This document shows positions 1-8,746 of a DNA stretch of 13,461 bases, in pieces; position 1 is the stretch's first letter, and each line of letters opens with the position of its first letter. Under the pieces are notes generated by a model that saw only the letters and a list, made by a program, of their open reading frames with translations, was not told the origin of the DNA and ran no database searches. Source of the DNA: Dichomitus squalens LYAD-421 SS1 (Eukaryota > Basidiomycota > Agaricomycetes > Polyporales > Polyporaceae); the NCBI RefSeq assembly GCF_000275845.1, contig NW_006766925.1, forward strand, positions 223,205 to 236,665. Direction: 5' to 3'. The position numbers were made by a program, and so were the translations under genes.

Positions 1-448
1 CGCGGGTGCAGCAACGCACGTAGTTAGAGCACGTCGTGGTAGGTCACTGTACGCGGGCTTGGCACGATGCGCGGGCGCGGGGAGTAGCGTATTATTATGT
101 AATGCGAAATTTGTATTGTAGAGTAACCACCCATAAATACATATATCCGTTCATGCTCGATTTGGTGCCCAAGCGCAACGAGCCCCAACTGTATAGGACT
201 GTTGCACTCTGTTCCTATATTTTTGCCAGGCGTTCAATAGAGTGGAACATACAGATATCGGGCGAAAAAGATGCAAATAGACGGAGACAGACGGGAAAAG
301 ACGACGAACGGCAAATAGCTTTTTGTGTGCATATGGACGGATATCTATGCATTCACCTACATACATGTGGATATCTGACTACTTCTGCCTTTTGGGCGGA
401 CTGAAACGGGCCAAAAAAGATGAGAATCGTGAGCAACAGGGAAGGTTC
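1..448. other. Left-edge stretch without a convincing gene
   Basis: The first 448 bases are relatively AT-rich between about 90 and 380, with several ATAT and TACATA runs. Open frames exist, including one of about 120 codons from 36, but their translations show no family motif, no bias and no splice-consistent extension. It lies downstream of the minus-strand gene that ends at 449, so part of it may be that gene's 3' untranslated region. I see no RNA gene or mobile element in it. Confidence 0.5.
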
Positions 449-1213
449 TCACTGGGCCTCAACCTTCCAAGTGCTACGACCAATCCACTTCAGATCGATA
501 TAAGGGTCCCACCACTCGATGCGTGCCGTCTTGGTTTCCGCGTCGAATTGATAGCCCGCGACGAATGGCGCAGGGCCGAGGAACTCGTGTCTAGGAAGGC
601 GATCAGCAAAACAATGGCTGGTCGCTCTCGTACCCTTCCGCTTGTACATGCCGTACCACATCAGCGGTAGGTACGAGTGAACGTGTGCGAGGCTATGGTT
701 GATTAAACGCACCGCGTTGAGGCGATCGCTACTGGAGAGACGAAGTTCACGCCCTCAAACCCAAGATCAGGTCGCTGGTTGTAAAAGCGGTAAACAAGCA
801 GGTTCAGATTTTCACCCTTCTTGAACTTGGCCTTCGAACAGCATCAGCTGGCTACTTAGCTACAGACACGCGCAGCCCGGACGTACGGTGTGCGAATGGT
901 CTTCGTCGTCCATGTGGCGGAGGGGGAGGTATATCTTCCCATCGAAAGGAGCGGGGTATAGTTCCACCGGGTATTTTTGTAACTGAGCTTCGGGCAGTAA
1001 GATTGGACAGAAGCATGGAGACCGTGTCGAGCTTACATCCCAAGATATGGTGTTCGCAATGATGTTGCATACCGCTTCCTGCACGGAGCGACGCTCGGTT
1101 TCGAGACTGGACGTCCTTGGGGAGCGAGGGTTCTTCCTCTTGACTTGTTCGCGGGACACGGTGCGTCGTGCTACCCATTCATCCCGAGTCTGATCTGTCC
1201 ATTCGTGCTGCAT
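449..1213 (-). CDS. Hypothetical protein, three exons (tentative model)
   Basis: I do not recognise this gene. Reading the minus strand, three segments join in phase: exon 1 1213-887, exon 2 831-713, exon 3 617-449, giving 615 bases or 204 residues. Intron 1 (886-832, 55 bases) has a GTACGT donor and a CTGAT branch-like site. Intron 2 (712-618, 95 bases) has a GTGCGT donor and a CCAG acceptor. Exon 2 reads LLVYRFYNQRPDLGFEGVNF and exon 3 includes VAGYQFDAETKTARIEWWDP, both with a real-protein composition and no stops. Exon 1 is less convincing until its last 30 or so residues (KYPVELYPAPFDGKIYL). The start is the first ATG of that frame at 1213. It is divergent from CBP3, 234 bases apart. It could instead be a decayed gene, or exon 1 could be wrongly extended. 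Confidence 0.38.
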
Positions 1214-1447
1214 CGTGCTGATCAAAGAAGCAATTGGGAGACGGAATAGTAGGACGGTGCTGGTGCCGATGAGCTATAGTATTGCGCACTAACAAGGATG
1301 AGACTCCAAGTAAGTATACGCCTACATGGAGGTGTCGGAGCGCCCAAGATCGAGGACGCGCTCGTCACGGCTCGGCGGTCTCGCGCTCTGCTTCCATCTT
1401 CTTTCCATCCTCCTTTCCTCCCCCTAAAAGCTCGGTCGACGAGCACC
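1214..1447. promoter_or_regulatory. Divergent intergenic region upstream of CBP3
   Basis: These 234 bases separate the tentative minus-strand gene from CBP3 and would have to hold both promoters if that gene is real. A TATA-like CTATAGTATT lies near 1273-1282. The segment just before the CBP3 start (about 1380-1430) is rich in pyrimidines (CTTCC, CCTCC), a common feature of fungal 5' regions. No specific factor site is claimed. Confidence 0.35.
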
Positions 1448-2959
1448 ATGGTTGCCCGCTCTGTTCTCGCGCACAGGCTTCGGCTGTCTGCAACTGTCCC
1501 CCACGTTCGCTATGCTCGCGCCCTGACAACTCAGCAACAGCAACAGCCCTCGACGTCTAATCCACCCCCAGCCGGGAATCTGGCCAAAGACGTCCCGCCT
1601 CCCCCTCAGACATGGCTTACGAAGAGGGTCAAGGAGAACCCTATGGCGAGGGCCGCGTTCCTCAAGCTCATTACTCTCATGGGTTACGGGTCCGCGAAGC
1701 AGTACGCGGGGAGGAGGGCGTTCGCAATGTACACTGACTTGTGTGTACCGCGACCAGACGAGGAGAGCGCATTTTGGAAGGACGGTATGTTGTTCTCATT
1801 TGTATCTTTTTCTGTCGGTCGCCGCGAGTCGTTTGCTGGGAGATCGTCTGAGAAGTTGGTGATTGCCCTTGTGTCCTATACGTTTCGTTGCAACCCTGCT
1901 ATTTCGATTTGTCCCTCCATGTCTGTACTCAAGCAAGACGCGTCATGGAAGGTTGCGGAGGATCGCCAACAGTTCGTGGCCTACTTCATGTCTTTTCCCT
2001 CACAGCCTACCATATGCGTTGCGACATGCAGTCTCGCTCGTCGTGTCCGTTCAATCATGAATCCACGTGGACCCTGTGCTCGCCGTTTGCATGCGCCTGT
2101 TTGCTGACTACATGCGCGGACCCTTACAGATTGCCATCTTCCACCAACATTCCAGTCCTGGTTCACCATCACGAACCTCCACGTATGGCTCCTCACCGTT
2201 CGATTGCGCGCTCTTCCTCCTCCACTAGGGACAAACTACGTCCAGGGCCTAATCGACCACTTTTTTCTCGACATCGAAGACCGCGTCCGGACAGTCCTCC
2301 AACCCGTGTCACCAAACTCGATCGCGCCTCCCCAAAATCTCCGCCCGTACACCACGCCCTCCGACTTCTATACCGTAGCAGGTGCGCAAGGGAAGCCCCG
2401 TCCAAAAGGGAGCGCACCCGAACGGCTCGTCACGAGACAGATGAAGATATTCAAGGAGCAGTGGGCGGGGATGGGCATGTCTCTAGACTACGGTCTCGTT
2501 CACAGCGACGCCGAGCTCGCGGCTGCCGTCTGGCGTAACCTCCTCGGAGCGCGTGGTGCGCGTGGGATCGCCTACCCGTCGTCGGAAGGCGCAACTGTTG
2601 ACAAGCCCTTTTTCCGGCGCACGATCAACTTGGTGGGCGGTGAAGTCGAAAAGGTGGAGCAGATAGAGAAGGTTGGGTACGAAGTCGAAGAGTCGCGGGA
2701 CGACGGCTCGGGTATACACGATTTCCCTCCGGCGGAGGTCGACAAGTACGTTCGGTACCCGGAGCTGATGGCGACGCTGGTGGAGTATATCCGGAGGGAA
2801 ACCGTGCGACTGCAAAACCTTCCGGACGAGCAGATCATCGGGAAGCAGGAGTTTGGGACGGAGAGTCACGGGTTGGGGACGATGAGGTTTGGGCCGGTGA
2901 AGACCGCGGACGGACTAGTCGCATCCTTCGTTTCGCAGCCTGAAGTCTCTGAGGTCTGA
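1448..2959 (+). CDS. CBP3: Cbp3-type ubiquinol-cytochrome c reductase assembly chaperone (UQCC1 family)
   Basis: Two exons, 1448-1784 and 2130-2959, join in phase 1 to give 388 residues. In yeast Cbp3 acts with Cbp6 at the mitochondrial ribosome exit tunnel, promoting cytochrome b synthesis and handing it to complex III assembly. Seen here: an N-terminus rich in R, S and A without acidic residues for about 45 residues (presequence-like), a Gln run, then the family domain from about residue 85. Joining the exons restores DDCHLPPTFQSWFTITNLHV (113-131), followed by NYVQGLIDHFFLDIEDR (148-164) and ERLVTRQMKIFKEQWAGMG (210-228), all typical of the chaperone domain (Pfam Ubiq_cyt_C_chap). ATG 1448 sits in a good context (caccATGG). 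A C-terminal extension after about residue 265 is less conserved. The intron has a GTATGT donor, a GCTGACTA branch site and a TTACAG acceptor. Identification is firm; the exact start is likely. Confidence 0.92.
1785..2129 (+). other. Single 345-base intron of CBP3
   Basis: Donor GTATGT at 1785, branch-like CTGAC at about 2104-2108 and acceptor CTTACAG ending at 2129. Splicing joins FWKD to CHLPPTFQSW through a split GAT codon. The intron is several times longer than nearly all others in the window (49-75 bases; a few reach 95-175). It contains short open stretches but nothing I recognise as an extra exon, an RNA gene or a mobile element. Confidence 0.8.
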
Positions 2960-3312
2960 ATCCTACGCCTCATTCTTGTCGACATGGTTCTTGTCGACAT
3001 GAGATAGACCGCGTAATGTACATGTCATATGGTACTCATGCTCGGAGTAATGAGATCGATCACGACTCGAGCTCGTGGTCCTCCCCCGCGTTCGTCTTCC
3101 AGTGAGGCATGATGCGCTCGAGTCCTCGACGGCGCGAATGAAGGACGGGACCAATAGGCCACAAAGCGTGGCTATGATCCTGAACGCCGAAGACCAGACC
3201 GCAGCTCGACATCGCTCTTCAGGTTTCAACCTCCATCTAGCCTCCGCCTCCTGGTTCGTCGACAGCTTTGCCCCTCTTGCCCCCGCCCTCCTCGAAGGAG
3301 GAGATCCCTGCG
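2960..3312. other. CBP3 / GT69 intergenic region
   Basis: 353 bases between the CBP3 stop and the GT69 start. It begins with a two-copy 15-bp tandem repeat (listed separately) and ends with a pyrimidine-rich stretch (about 3215-3300) before the GT69 ATG, as expected for a fungal promoter and leader. I see no clear gene here. Confidence 0.5.
2973..3001 (+). repeat. 15-bp direct tandem repeat, two copies
   Basis: TTCTTGTCGACATGG at 2973-2987 is followed at once by TTCTTGTCGACATG at 2988-3001. Each copy contains the palindrome GTCGAC. It lies 13 bases after the CBP3 stop, probably in its 3' untranslated region. Confidence 0.85.
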
Positions 3313-4944
3313 ATGCCGTACCACGACTTGGAGGCCCGGAGACGCGGGGCGCAAATCCTGTCGCACTCACAGCTCGTCCTCCGCTTTCTTGGGCGCTGCG
3401 CTCTCGCCGCTATCAGGCTCCCAGTCGTACCTCTGCTCATCTGCTTTGCTGCTATCTACCTGCTCGTCGTGAGCAAGCTTTTCCTGCATCTGGAAGGGGT
3501 TTGGCAACCTGGCTTTCCGACAGGGTGGACGGCATGGATCGCGTTCCTCATCACTCTCCCCGTCTTCTCCGCCATGCAGCTTGCGTGGCTCCTCGCGTCC
3601 TTCTGGGTTCGTAGGAAACTGGAGCAGAGGTCGAAAGGCGCAGAGTATCGGGAAGAGGGATACATGATGCTGAACGGTGGAGGCAGTGGGAGCATGGCTA
3701 GCGGCGAAGAGGGCTGGGAGGACAGGGATGTTCGAGGCCACAAGTCGCGCGGGCAGCTCTGGAACGTGGGCACCATCTGGCTCATCGTACAATGCGTTGT
3801 CTATGGCTACATTGTCCTCGCTGGTTACTACTCGTACAAGCACTACGAGCACCCGGGCGACATCCGCTTTCGCCCCGCCCTGCGCAAGGCACTCGCAGAG
3901 CGCCATCCCAGCCCTCAGGGCTACGCACGTGGAGAGAAGGTCTTCATCGCGGCCGCGTTCCATCAAAACGAGCAAGTCCTACCGTACTGGACGCAGACGA
4001 TGCTCGACGCGATCACGTACCTCGGTACGGACAACGTCTTCGTGTCCGTTGTCGAGAACTACTCCAGCGACCGTTCCCCGGAGCTCCTGCGCGACTTCGC
4101 GAGCGAGCTCGACAGGCGGGGCGTGAAGAATCGAATCCTCGTCCAGGACGAGACAATCAAGAAGCCGGAGAAGGTGGAGTGGAATCCCCGCATCGAGTTC
4201 CTCGCCGCCATCCGCAACCAGGCCCTCGAGCCCCTGCTCGCACACGGAGGGTACGACAAGGTCCTCTTCTCCAACGACATTTTCATCGAACCCGAGTCTG
4301 TCATCGAGCTCCTCGAGACGCGCGATGGCGACTTTGACTTTGCCTGCGGACTCGACTTCGGGCACTTTGGCGCATACGACATGTGGGTCTTGCGTGACCG
4401 CGTCGGGCACCTCACCGCCGGGATCTGGCCTTATTTCTTCGATACTGCGGGCTACGAGGCGATGAAGAAGGAGGATCCTGTGCCCGTCTTCACTTGCTGG
4501 AACGGTATCGTCGTTTTCCAGGCCGACCCTGTCCTCCCCATCCACCTTCGCAGTAACCGGACGCTCTCGAGATCCCCGTTGCAGGCACCTCCTCTTCCAG
4601 GACATCCTTGGGCGAAGAAGCTCGGACCATCGCCCGCACTGACGCCTCCTCTCGTATTCCGTGCATCTGTCGAAGGCGAATGCTATTCGTCCGAGTCGTT
4701 CCTTCTGCCCTATGACTTCCGAAGGATTATGGGACTTAACAAAATCTACGCGAATCCTCGCGTCGTCAATGGGTACGTGTGGAAGTACTACGCGTGGCAT
4801 AAGTGGGTGTTGCGCGAGCGGCACGTCAAATGGTTCATCGAGCAGGTTTGGGATGGGGCATGGATGCAATATGCACGGATGATCGTGGGCGACGCAAGGA
4901 AGGTATGGACGTGGGATGGCGTGGATTGTCATCCTTGGTGGTGA
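3313..4944 (+). CDS. CMT1: GT69 alpha-1,3-mannosyltransferase-like protein (CAP59/CMT1 family)
   Basis: One uninterrupted reading frame of 543 residues. The family (Pfam CAP59_mtransfer, CAZy GT69) is named after Cryptococcus Cmt1, an alpha-1,3-mannosyltransferase, and Cap59, a capsule protein; members are secretory-pathway membrane enzymes. Seen here: three hydrophobic segments at about 36-58, 73-98 and 151-174, then the catalytic region from about 205, with FIAAAFHQNEQVLPYW (211-226), VSVVENYSSD (244-253), KVLFSNDIFIEP (316-327), CGLDFGHFGAYDMW (345-358), FTCWNGIVVF (393-402) and GECYSSESFLLPYDFRR (455-471). The SND and GLDFG acidic motifs are the probable donor or metal site. ATG 3313 is the first in frame; the frame is open upstream only to a TTG at 3268. 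Residues 411-445 are Pro/Leu/Arg-rich and variable but stay open, so I keep them as coding. The acceptor substrate cannot be told from sequence; a capsule role is not implied in another fungus. Confidence 0.9.
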   Translation: MPYHDLEARRRGAQILSHSQLVLRFLGRCALAAIRLPVVPLLICFAAIYLLVVSKLFLHLEGVWQPGFPTGWTAWIAFLITLPVFSAMQLAWLLASFWVRRKLEQRSKGAEYREEGYMMLNGGGSGSMASGEEGWEDRDVRGHKSRGQLWNVGTIWLIVQCVVYGYIVLAGYYSYKHYEHPGDIRFRPALRKALAERHPSPQGYARGEKVFIAAAFHQNEQVLPYWTQTMLDAITYLGTDNVFVSVVENYSSDRSPELLRDFASELDRRGVKNRILVQDETIKKPEKVEWNPRIEFLAAIRNQALEPLLAHGGYDKVLFSNDIFIEPESVIELLETRDGDFDFACGLDFGHFGAYDMWVLRDRVGHLTAGIWPYFFDTAGYEAMKKEDPVPVFTCWNGIVVFQADPVLPIHLRSNRTLSRSPLQAPPLPGHPWAKKLGPSPALTPPLVFRASVEGECYSSESFLLPYDFRRIMGLNKIYANPRVVNGYVWKYYAWHKWVLRERHVKWFIEQVWDGAWMQYARMIVGDARKVWTWDGVDCHPWW

Positions 4945-5404
4945 CTACTCACTACTTACAGGGTTATGCGTTTGTGTACATAGACCTTCGCTACGTACGT
5001 ACGATGTGTGTGTATGGTAGAGATTCTGTAGTCTGGGAAACAGTTGCCGAGCTCGATGAGTACATGGGAACAGCGCTCCTGGGCGCTTCAAATGAGTGCG
5101 TTGTGCTTTACTCACCACGCACGAAGCCCATCGGACTTGAGGTGACATTGGTTTGCACACAGTACTTGGCATAAAACCATCGCAGGTCGTTTGTATCGTG
5201 CCCAGGCATATGGGTGTTGCATCAACACCCCTTCACCACGACTCCCACCCTCCGAACCTCGTCTCCCACCGCCATCGGCTGTGCTTATAGTAGCTGCCCG
5301 CCATGCCACCCACGCACCGTCTCGTTTCTGCCTCTCTCGTCTTCACATCGCCCTCCAAACCGAGGATAATCCCTGGACCTAGGCGCCCCCTCTACCGTTG
5401 TCGC
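4945..5404. promoter_or_regulatory. Intergenic region and promoter of the semialdehyde dehydrogenase gene
   Basis: 460 bases between the GT69 stop and the chosen dehydrogenase ATG. The first 200 or so bases probably hold the GT69 3' untranslated region. A TATA-like GCTTATAGTAG lies at about 5283-5293, and an in-frame upstream ATG at 5303 in good context (ccgccATGc). From that ATG to 5405 the frame is open, Arg-rich and free of Asp or Glu. Whether it is leader or coding is discussed under findings. Confidence 0.45.
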
Positions 5405-7744
5405 ATGGCCAGTACTTCTGTTGTGCGTGCATACTTTGCCTTTATACGTAAATGTGGCACCCGAGCTTCACAGAACCACGCAGTTTGGCCTGAAGGAGTC
5501 GTCTTTGATCCATAACCAAGCATACATCGACGGAAAGTGGGTTGACGCGAAGGAGGGCGGGGTCATCAAGGTTACCAGTGCGTAACATTTCCGTTCCGAC
5601 TCTCGGGTTCCATGTCTGATGCCGTCCCTGCACGGCGTGCGCAGATCCCGCCACAACAGAGGAGCTCGGGACGGTGCCGGAGCTGGGACTAGAGGAAACC
5701 AAGCAGGCTATTGACGCAGCTTCGAAGGCGTTCAAGACATGGAGCAAGACCACTGCAAAGGTATTGACGCCTCCTCACGTTCATCGCTCTCAAACGTATA
5801 TTCGCGATGCAGACACGGCATGATATCCTCATGAAATGGTATGCGCTTATGTGCGAACACTCGGATGACCTCGCACGCCTCATCGTGAGTTATTTCCTTG
5901 TTGATATTTGCCGGTCTCCTCAGATGGCGGTGTAGACTTTGGAGAACGGGAAGCCCTTCGCTGAAGCCAAAGTAAGCCTTGCCTTGTGCAATCCACTCCG
6001 AATACCTGTAACGCCTTGAACACTCGACCAGGGCGAAAACGCGTATAGTGCATCGTTTATCGAGGTGCGTAGAGCCAGCTTCGCTTGCGTTGGACCGTGT
6101 CTGAGATGGCTTCTCGTAGTGGTTTGGTTAGGCGTTATCCCACTTTCGGGGAAACTTCTCTTACGCCTCGTGTGCTTGTAGCTGAGGAGGCAGTTCGGAC
6201 GTACGGCGGTGAGTGCGCAACTCACATGTCTCGCAACTACTCTGACTCGTGCCTCGATGCTTAGAGGTCGTTCCTTCGGCGTTCATGAACATACGCAATG
6301 TCGTAGTGAAGCAACCTATCGGTACGTCACTTACGGTCCTATCGTACCTATACATACTAATACCTGTGTAGGTGTTGTGTGCGCATCTGTTGTCCGGTCC
6401 AGTCTGGCCATCAACTGACGTCCCGGCAGGTCAATCTTGACGCCTTGGAACTTCCCCTCGGCTATGATCACCCGCAAGCTCGGCGCTGCCCTCGCAGCAG
6501 GCTGCACCGCCGTCATCAAACCCCCACCGGAAACACCCTTTTCTGCCCTCGCGCTTGTCGAGGTAAGTCCCGGTCCTGCCGCTTGTGCGGTTCGTCCTGG
6601 CAGATTACTGCGCCGCACGACCGGTTGCTCACGATACTATGTGCTTCATCCGATTGTCACTGATTGGCCTGCACATGCGCAGCTTGCGACCCGCGCTGGC
6701 GTACCGCCTGGAGTCATCAATGTCGTGACTACCCAGGCAAACGTGAACGAGGTCGGGCGGGAGATGTGCCAGAATGCGGCCGTCAAGAAAGTCTCGTTCA
6801 CTGGTAGTACCCCTGTAGCAAAGATACTCTATGGACTCGCCTCGACCACACTCAAGAAGGTCTCCATCGAGGCCGGCGGCAATGCGCCGTTCATCGTTTT
6901 CGACGATGCTGACATTGATGCGGCTGTCGAGGGTGAGTCACATCGTCATCTCCTACCTTCCGATACGCTGACGCGTGTGCTAACTTGGCAGGCGCCATTG
7001 CAAGCAAGTTCCGTGGTACAGGCCAGACATGTGTGTGCGCGAACCGCATCTACGTCCAGTCCTCTGTCTACGCAGAGTTCGCTTCACGTCTCGCCGAGAA
7101 GGTCGCTGCGTTCAAGGTCGGAAACGGCCTCGACAAAGATACGTACGTATTACCTCCGACTTTCTCTCGTTCCAACATCCCTGTTGATTATTGCTCTTCG
7201 AGCGCAGCACCCACGGGCCCCTGATACATGAGCGCGCGATCGAGAAGGTCCAGAAGCACGTCGATGATGCGCTCCAGCAAGGCGCCCAGGTCCTCTTGGG
7301 CGGTAAGCGTCTCCCGGGCATAGGCTCGTTCTTCGCGCCCACCGTCTTGTCGGACGTCCCTTCCACCGCGCTCGTGAACCAAGAGGAGACATTTGGGCCC
7401 CTGGCAGCGCTCACGAAGTTCGAAACTGAGGAAGAGGTTCTTCGGATGGCGAACGACACCCCCGTTGGGCTCGCCGGTTACTTCTACTCTCGGGACGTGG
7501 GAAGGGTCTGGCGCGTCGCGGAGGCGCTTGAGGTTGGGATGGTTGGGACGAATACGGGCTTGATAAGCCAGGCGGTCATTCCGTTCGGTGGGATCAAGGA
7601 GAGTGGGCTCGGTGCGTATCCTAGGATGCGTGAGGTGGTGCTGATGGGCAGATGCTGATTTCCCTCGATGATACAGGTCGCGAGGGCGGACACGGCATTG
7701 AGGAGTACATGAACATGAAGTTCATCGCGTTTGGTGGCTTGTGA
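5405..7744 (+). CDS. UGA2: Succinate-semialdehyde dehydrogenase (ALDH superfamily), 15 exons
   Basis: Oxidises succinate semialdehyde to succinate with NAD(P), the last step of the GABA shunt. Exons by eye: 5405-5422, 5484-5577, 5645-5760, 5813-5884, 5936-5971, 6032-6064, 6120-6126, 6182-6208, 6265-6321, 6372-6378, 6430-6562, 6683-6932, 6992-7142, 7208-7611, 7677-7744; 1473 bases, 490 residues, all phases agree. Motifs: [16 protein letters not shown] (14-29), [23 protein letters not shown] (112-123 and on), LTPWNFP (159-165, catalytic-site Asn163), [12 protein letters not shown] (184-195), FTGSTPVAK (239-247), general base Glu263 in [10 protein letters not shown], and catalytic Cys297 in GQTCVCANR. 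The CVC pair (297/299) matches the redox-switch cysteines described for human SSADH. The protein ends FIAFGGL. The length is normal for the family. The start at 5405 is conservative; ATG 5303 is in frame. The first exon and the two 7-base exons are the least certain parts; the rest is firm. Confidence 0.9.
6120..6126 (+). other. Predicted 7-base microexon (exon 7 of the dehydrogenase gene)
   Basis: TGGTTTG lies between a CTCGTAG acceptor and a GTTAGG donor, with 55-base introns on both sides. It supplies Trp124, Phe125 and the first base of Ala126. Joining it gives [15 protein letters not shown], the usual family sequence at this place; leaving it out loses WF and breaks the frame. The donor GTTAGG is weak, so the boundary rests mainly on protein conservation and phase. 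Confidence 0.78.
6372..6378 (+). other. Predicted 7-base microexon (exon 10 of the dehydrogenase gene)
   Basis: GTGTTGT lies after a TACTAATAC branch site and GTGTAG acceptor and before a GTGCGC donor. The flanking introns are 50 and 51 bases. It completes Gly154 and gives Val155 and part of Val156, so that QPIG continues to SILTPWNFP. Removing 6322-6429 as one intron would shift the frame, and 7 bases is the only short GT-AG solution I find that keeps phase. The exact residues at 155-156 remain uncertain. Confidence 0.65.
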
Positions 7745-8746
7745 GAGATGAAGCGCAGTAAAGGATAAATGCAGCATATGATCAAGTATGTACAGTAATT
7801 TCACTTCTTTACTACGCCATGCTTCAATTTCCTGCAGCATTAGCCTATACCTTCCTATATGCGGGTGCACTACCTTTTTGTGGAACATGCGAATGCTTCG
7901 ACTTGCACGTGTGCAGCGTTCCGACTAGGAACGCAATATGTTGAGGTCAGCATCAACGGCCTTCGAGGCTACGTTTTCAACGCATCGTTTCAGCCAGGCT
8001 GCGCATATAGCGGGGATAAATATCGAAAACCAACCTCTCGCCACAAACCTGGGATGATCCTCGGTAGTTCATATACGTCAGGTTTCCAGTCTTATATTCA
8101 GTTTGCTCGCAGGCTCCAGAAGGCCTTAAGGTTACATCGATATCGATGATACACAGCTGATCTCGGTCTTAGCATATCATCATGGGGCTCAGAGGACACT
8201 GCATATTCTGGACACGGGCACTTCCAACCTTTCATTTAGGTCCCTTATTCTGCCTAGTGGCACAGAATGACGGTGTGCCGACTGCAGGAGAAGACCCCGA
8301 GGCAGACACGCTGATGAGAATGGTTGTGATCGGGGGCTTCCTAGGCCATCTCCAACTTGTTAGTCACAGAGAGCTGTTCTGAGGAGCAAATTGCAGCGTA
8401 GTTTGTTCCGGCTTTTACAACGATATTGGCTGGATAGGTCCGATAGGCCGAGTTGGGCAAGGAGAAGGGTCACCGGTCGCTGTGTCAGGGGCTCTTTTCG
8501 GGCGTCAGCAAATGCGAGCTATTGCAACTACATATAATGGAAAAAAGGCGAAGGGTAGCACGGAGATCGGGCGGAATTGTGCTCATGAAGTTGTGTTCAG
8601 CACTGGTTTCTACAAGGGTTGCTTTCTACAAGGGTTGCTTCAGACTCTGCATGGTAGTGTGCCAGACCGCTGCAGGCTCTTTAAGCGAAACATCCTCATC
8701 GCATTGGATTAAGGACTCAAGGATATAGACGCCGGTTTCGAGAACG
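7745..8746. other. About 1 kb without a convincing gene
   Basis: This stretch separates the dehydrogenase and HNH genes. It starts with the AT-richer 3' region of the dehydrogenase gene (7745-7870). The open frames at 7859-8149, 8182-8382 and 8453-8728 show no motif, no neighbouring exon and ordinary chance lengths. A 16-bp tandem duplication lies at 8607-8638. A TATA-like GGATATAGAC at 8721-8730 may belong to the HNH gene. I see no RNA gene or transposon end. Confidence 0.5.
8607..8638 (+). repeat. 16-bp perfect tandem duplication
   Basis: TTTCTACAAGGGTTGC occurs at 8607-8622 and again at 8623-8638 with no mismatch, followed by TTC. It is a local duplication in intergenic DNA with no sign of function. 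Confidence 0.9.

Noticed and set aside
36..404. Open plus-strand frame of about 120 codons at the left edge
   Set aside because: No motif or domain is visible, the composition follows the AT-rich DNA, and no splice-consistent neighbour was found.
3268..3312. Upstream extension of the GT69 frame
   Set aside because: It would need a TTG start; the first in-frame ATG is at 3313, in a sensible position before the membrane segments.
3979..4932. Long minus-strand open frame opposite the GT69 gene
   Set aside because: The plus-strand frame carries all GT69 motifs; the antisense frame is a by-product of high GC and codon bias.
6322..6429. One single intron instead of two introns plus a 7-base exon
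   Set aside because: Removing the whole stretch shifts the reading frame before SILTPWNFP; keeping GTGTTGT restores it with GT-AG borders on both sides.
7859..8728. Three modest open frames between the dehydrogenase and HNH genes
   Set aside because: They show no conserved-looking segments, no exon joins and no agreement with one another; the lengths are compatible with chance.
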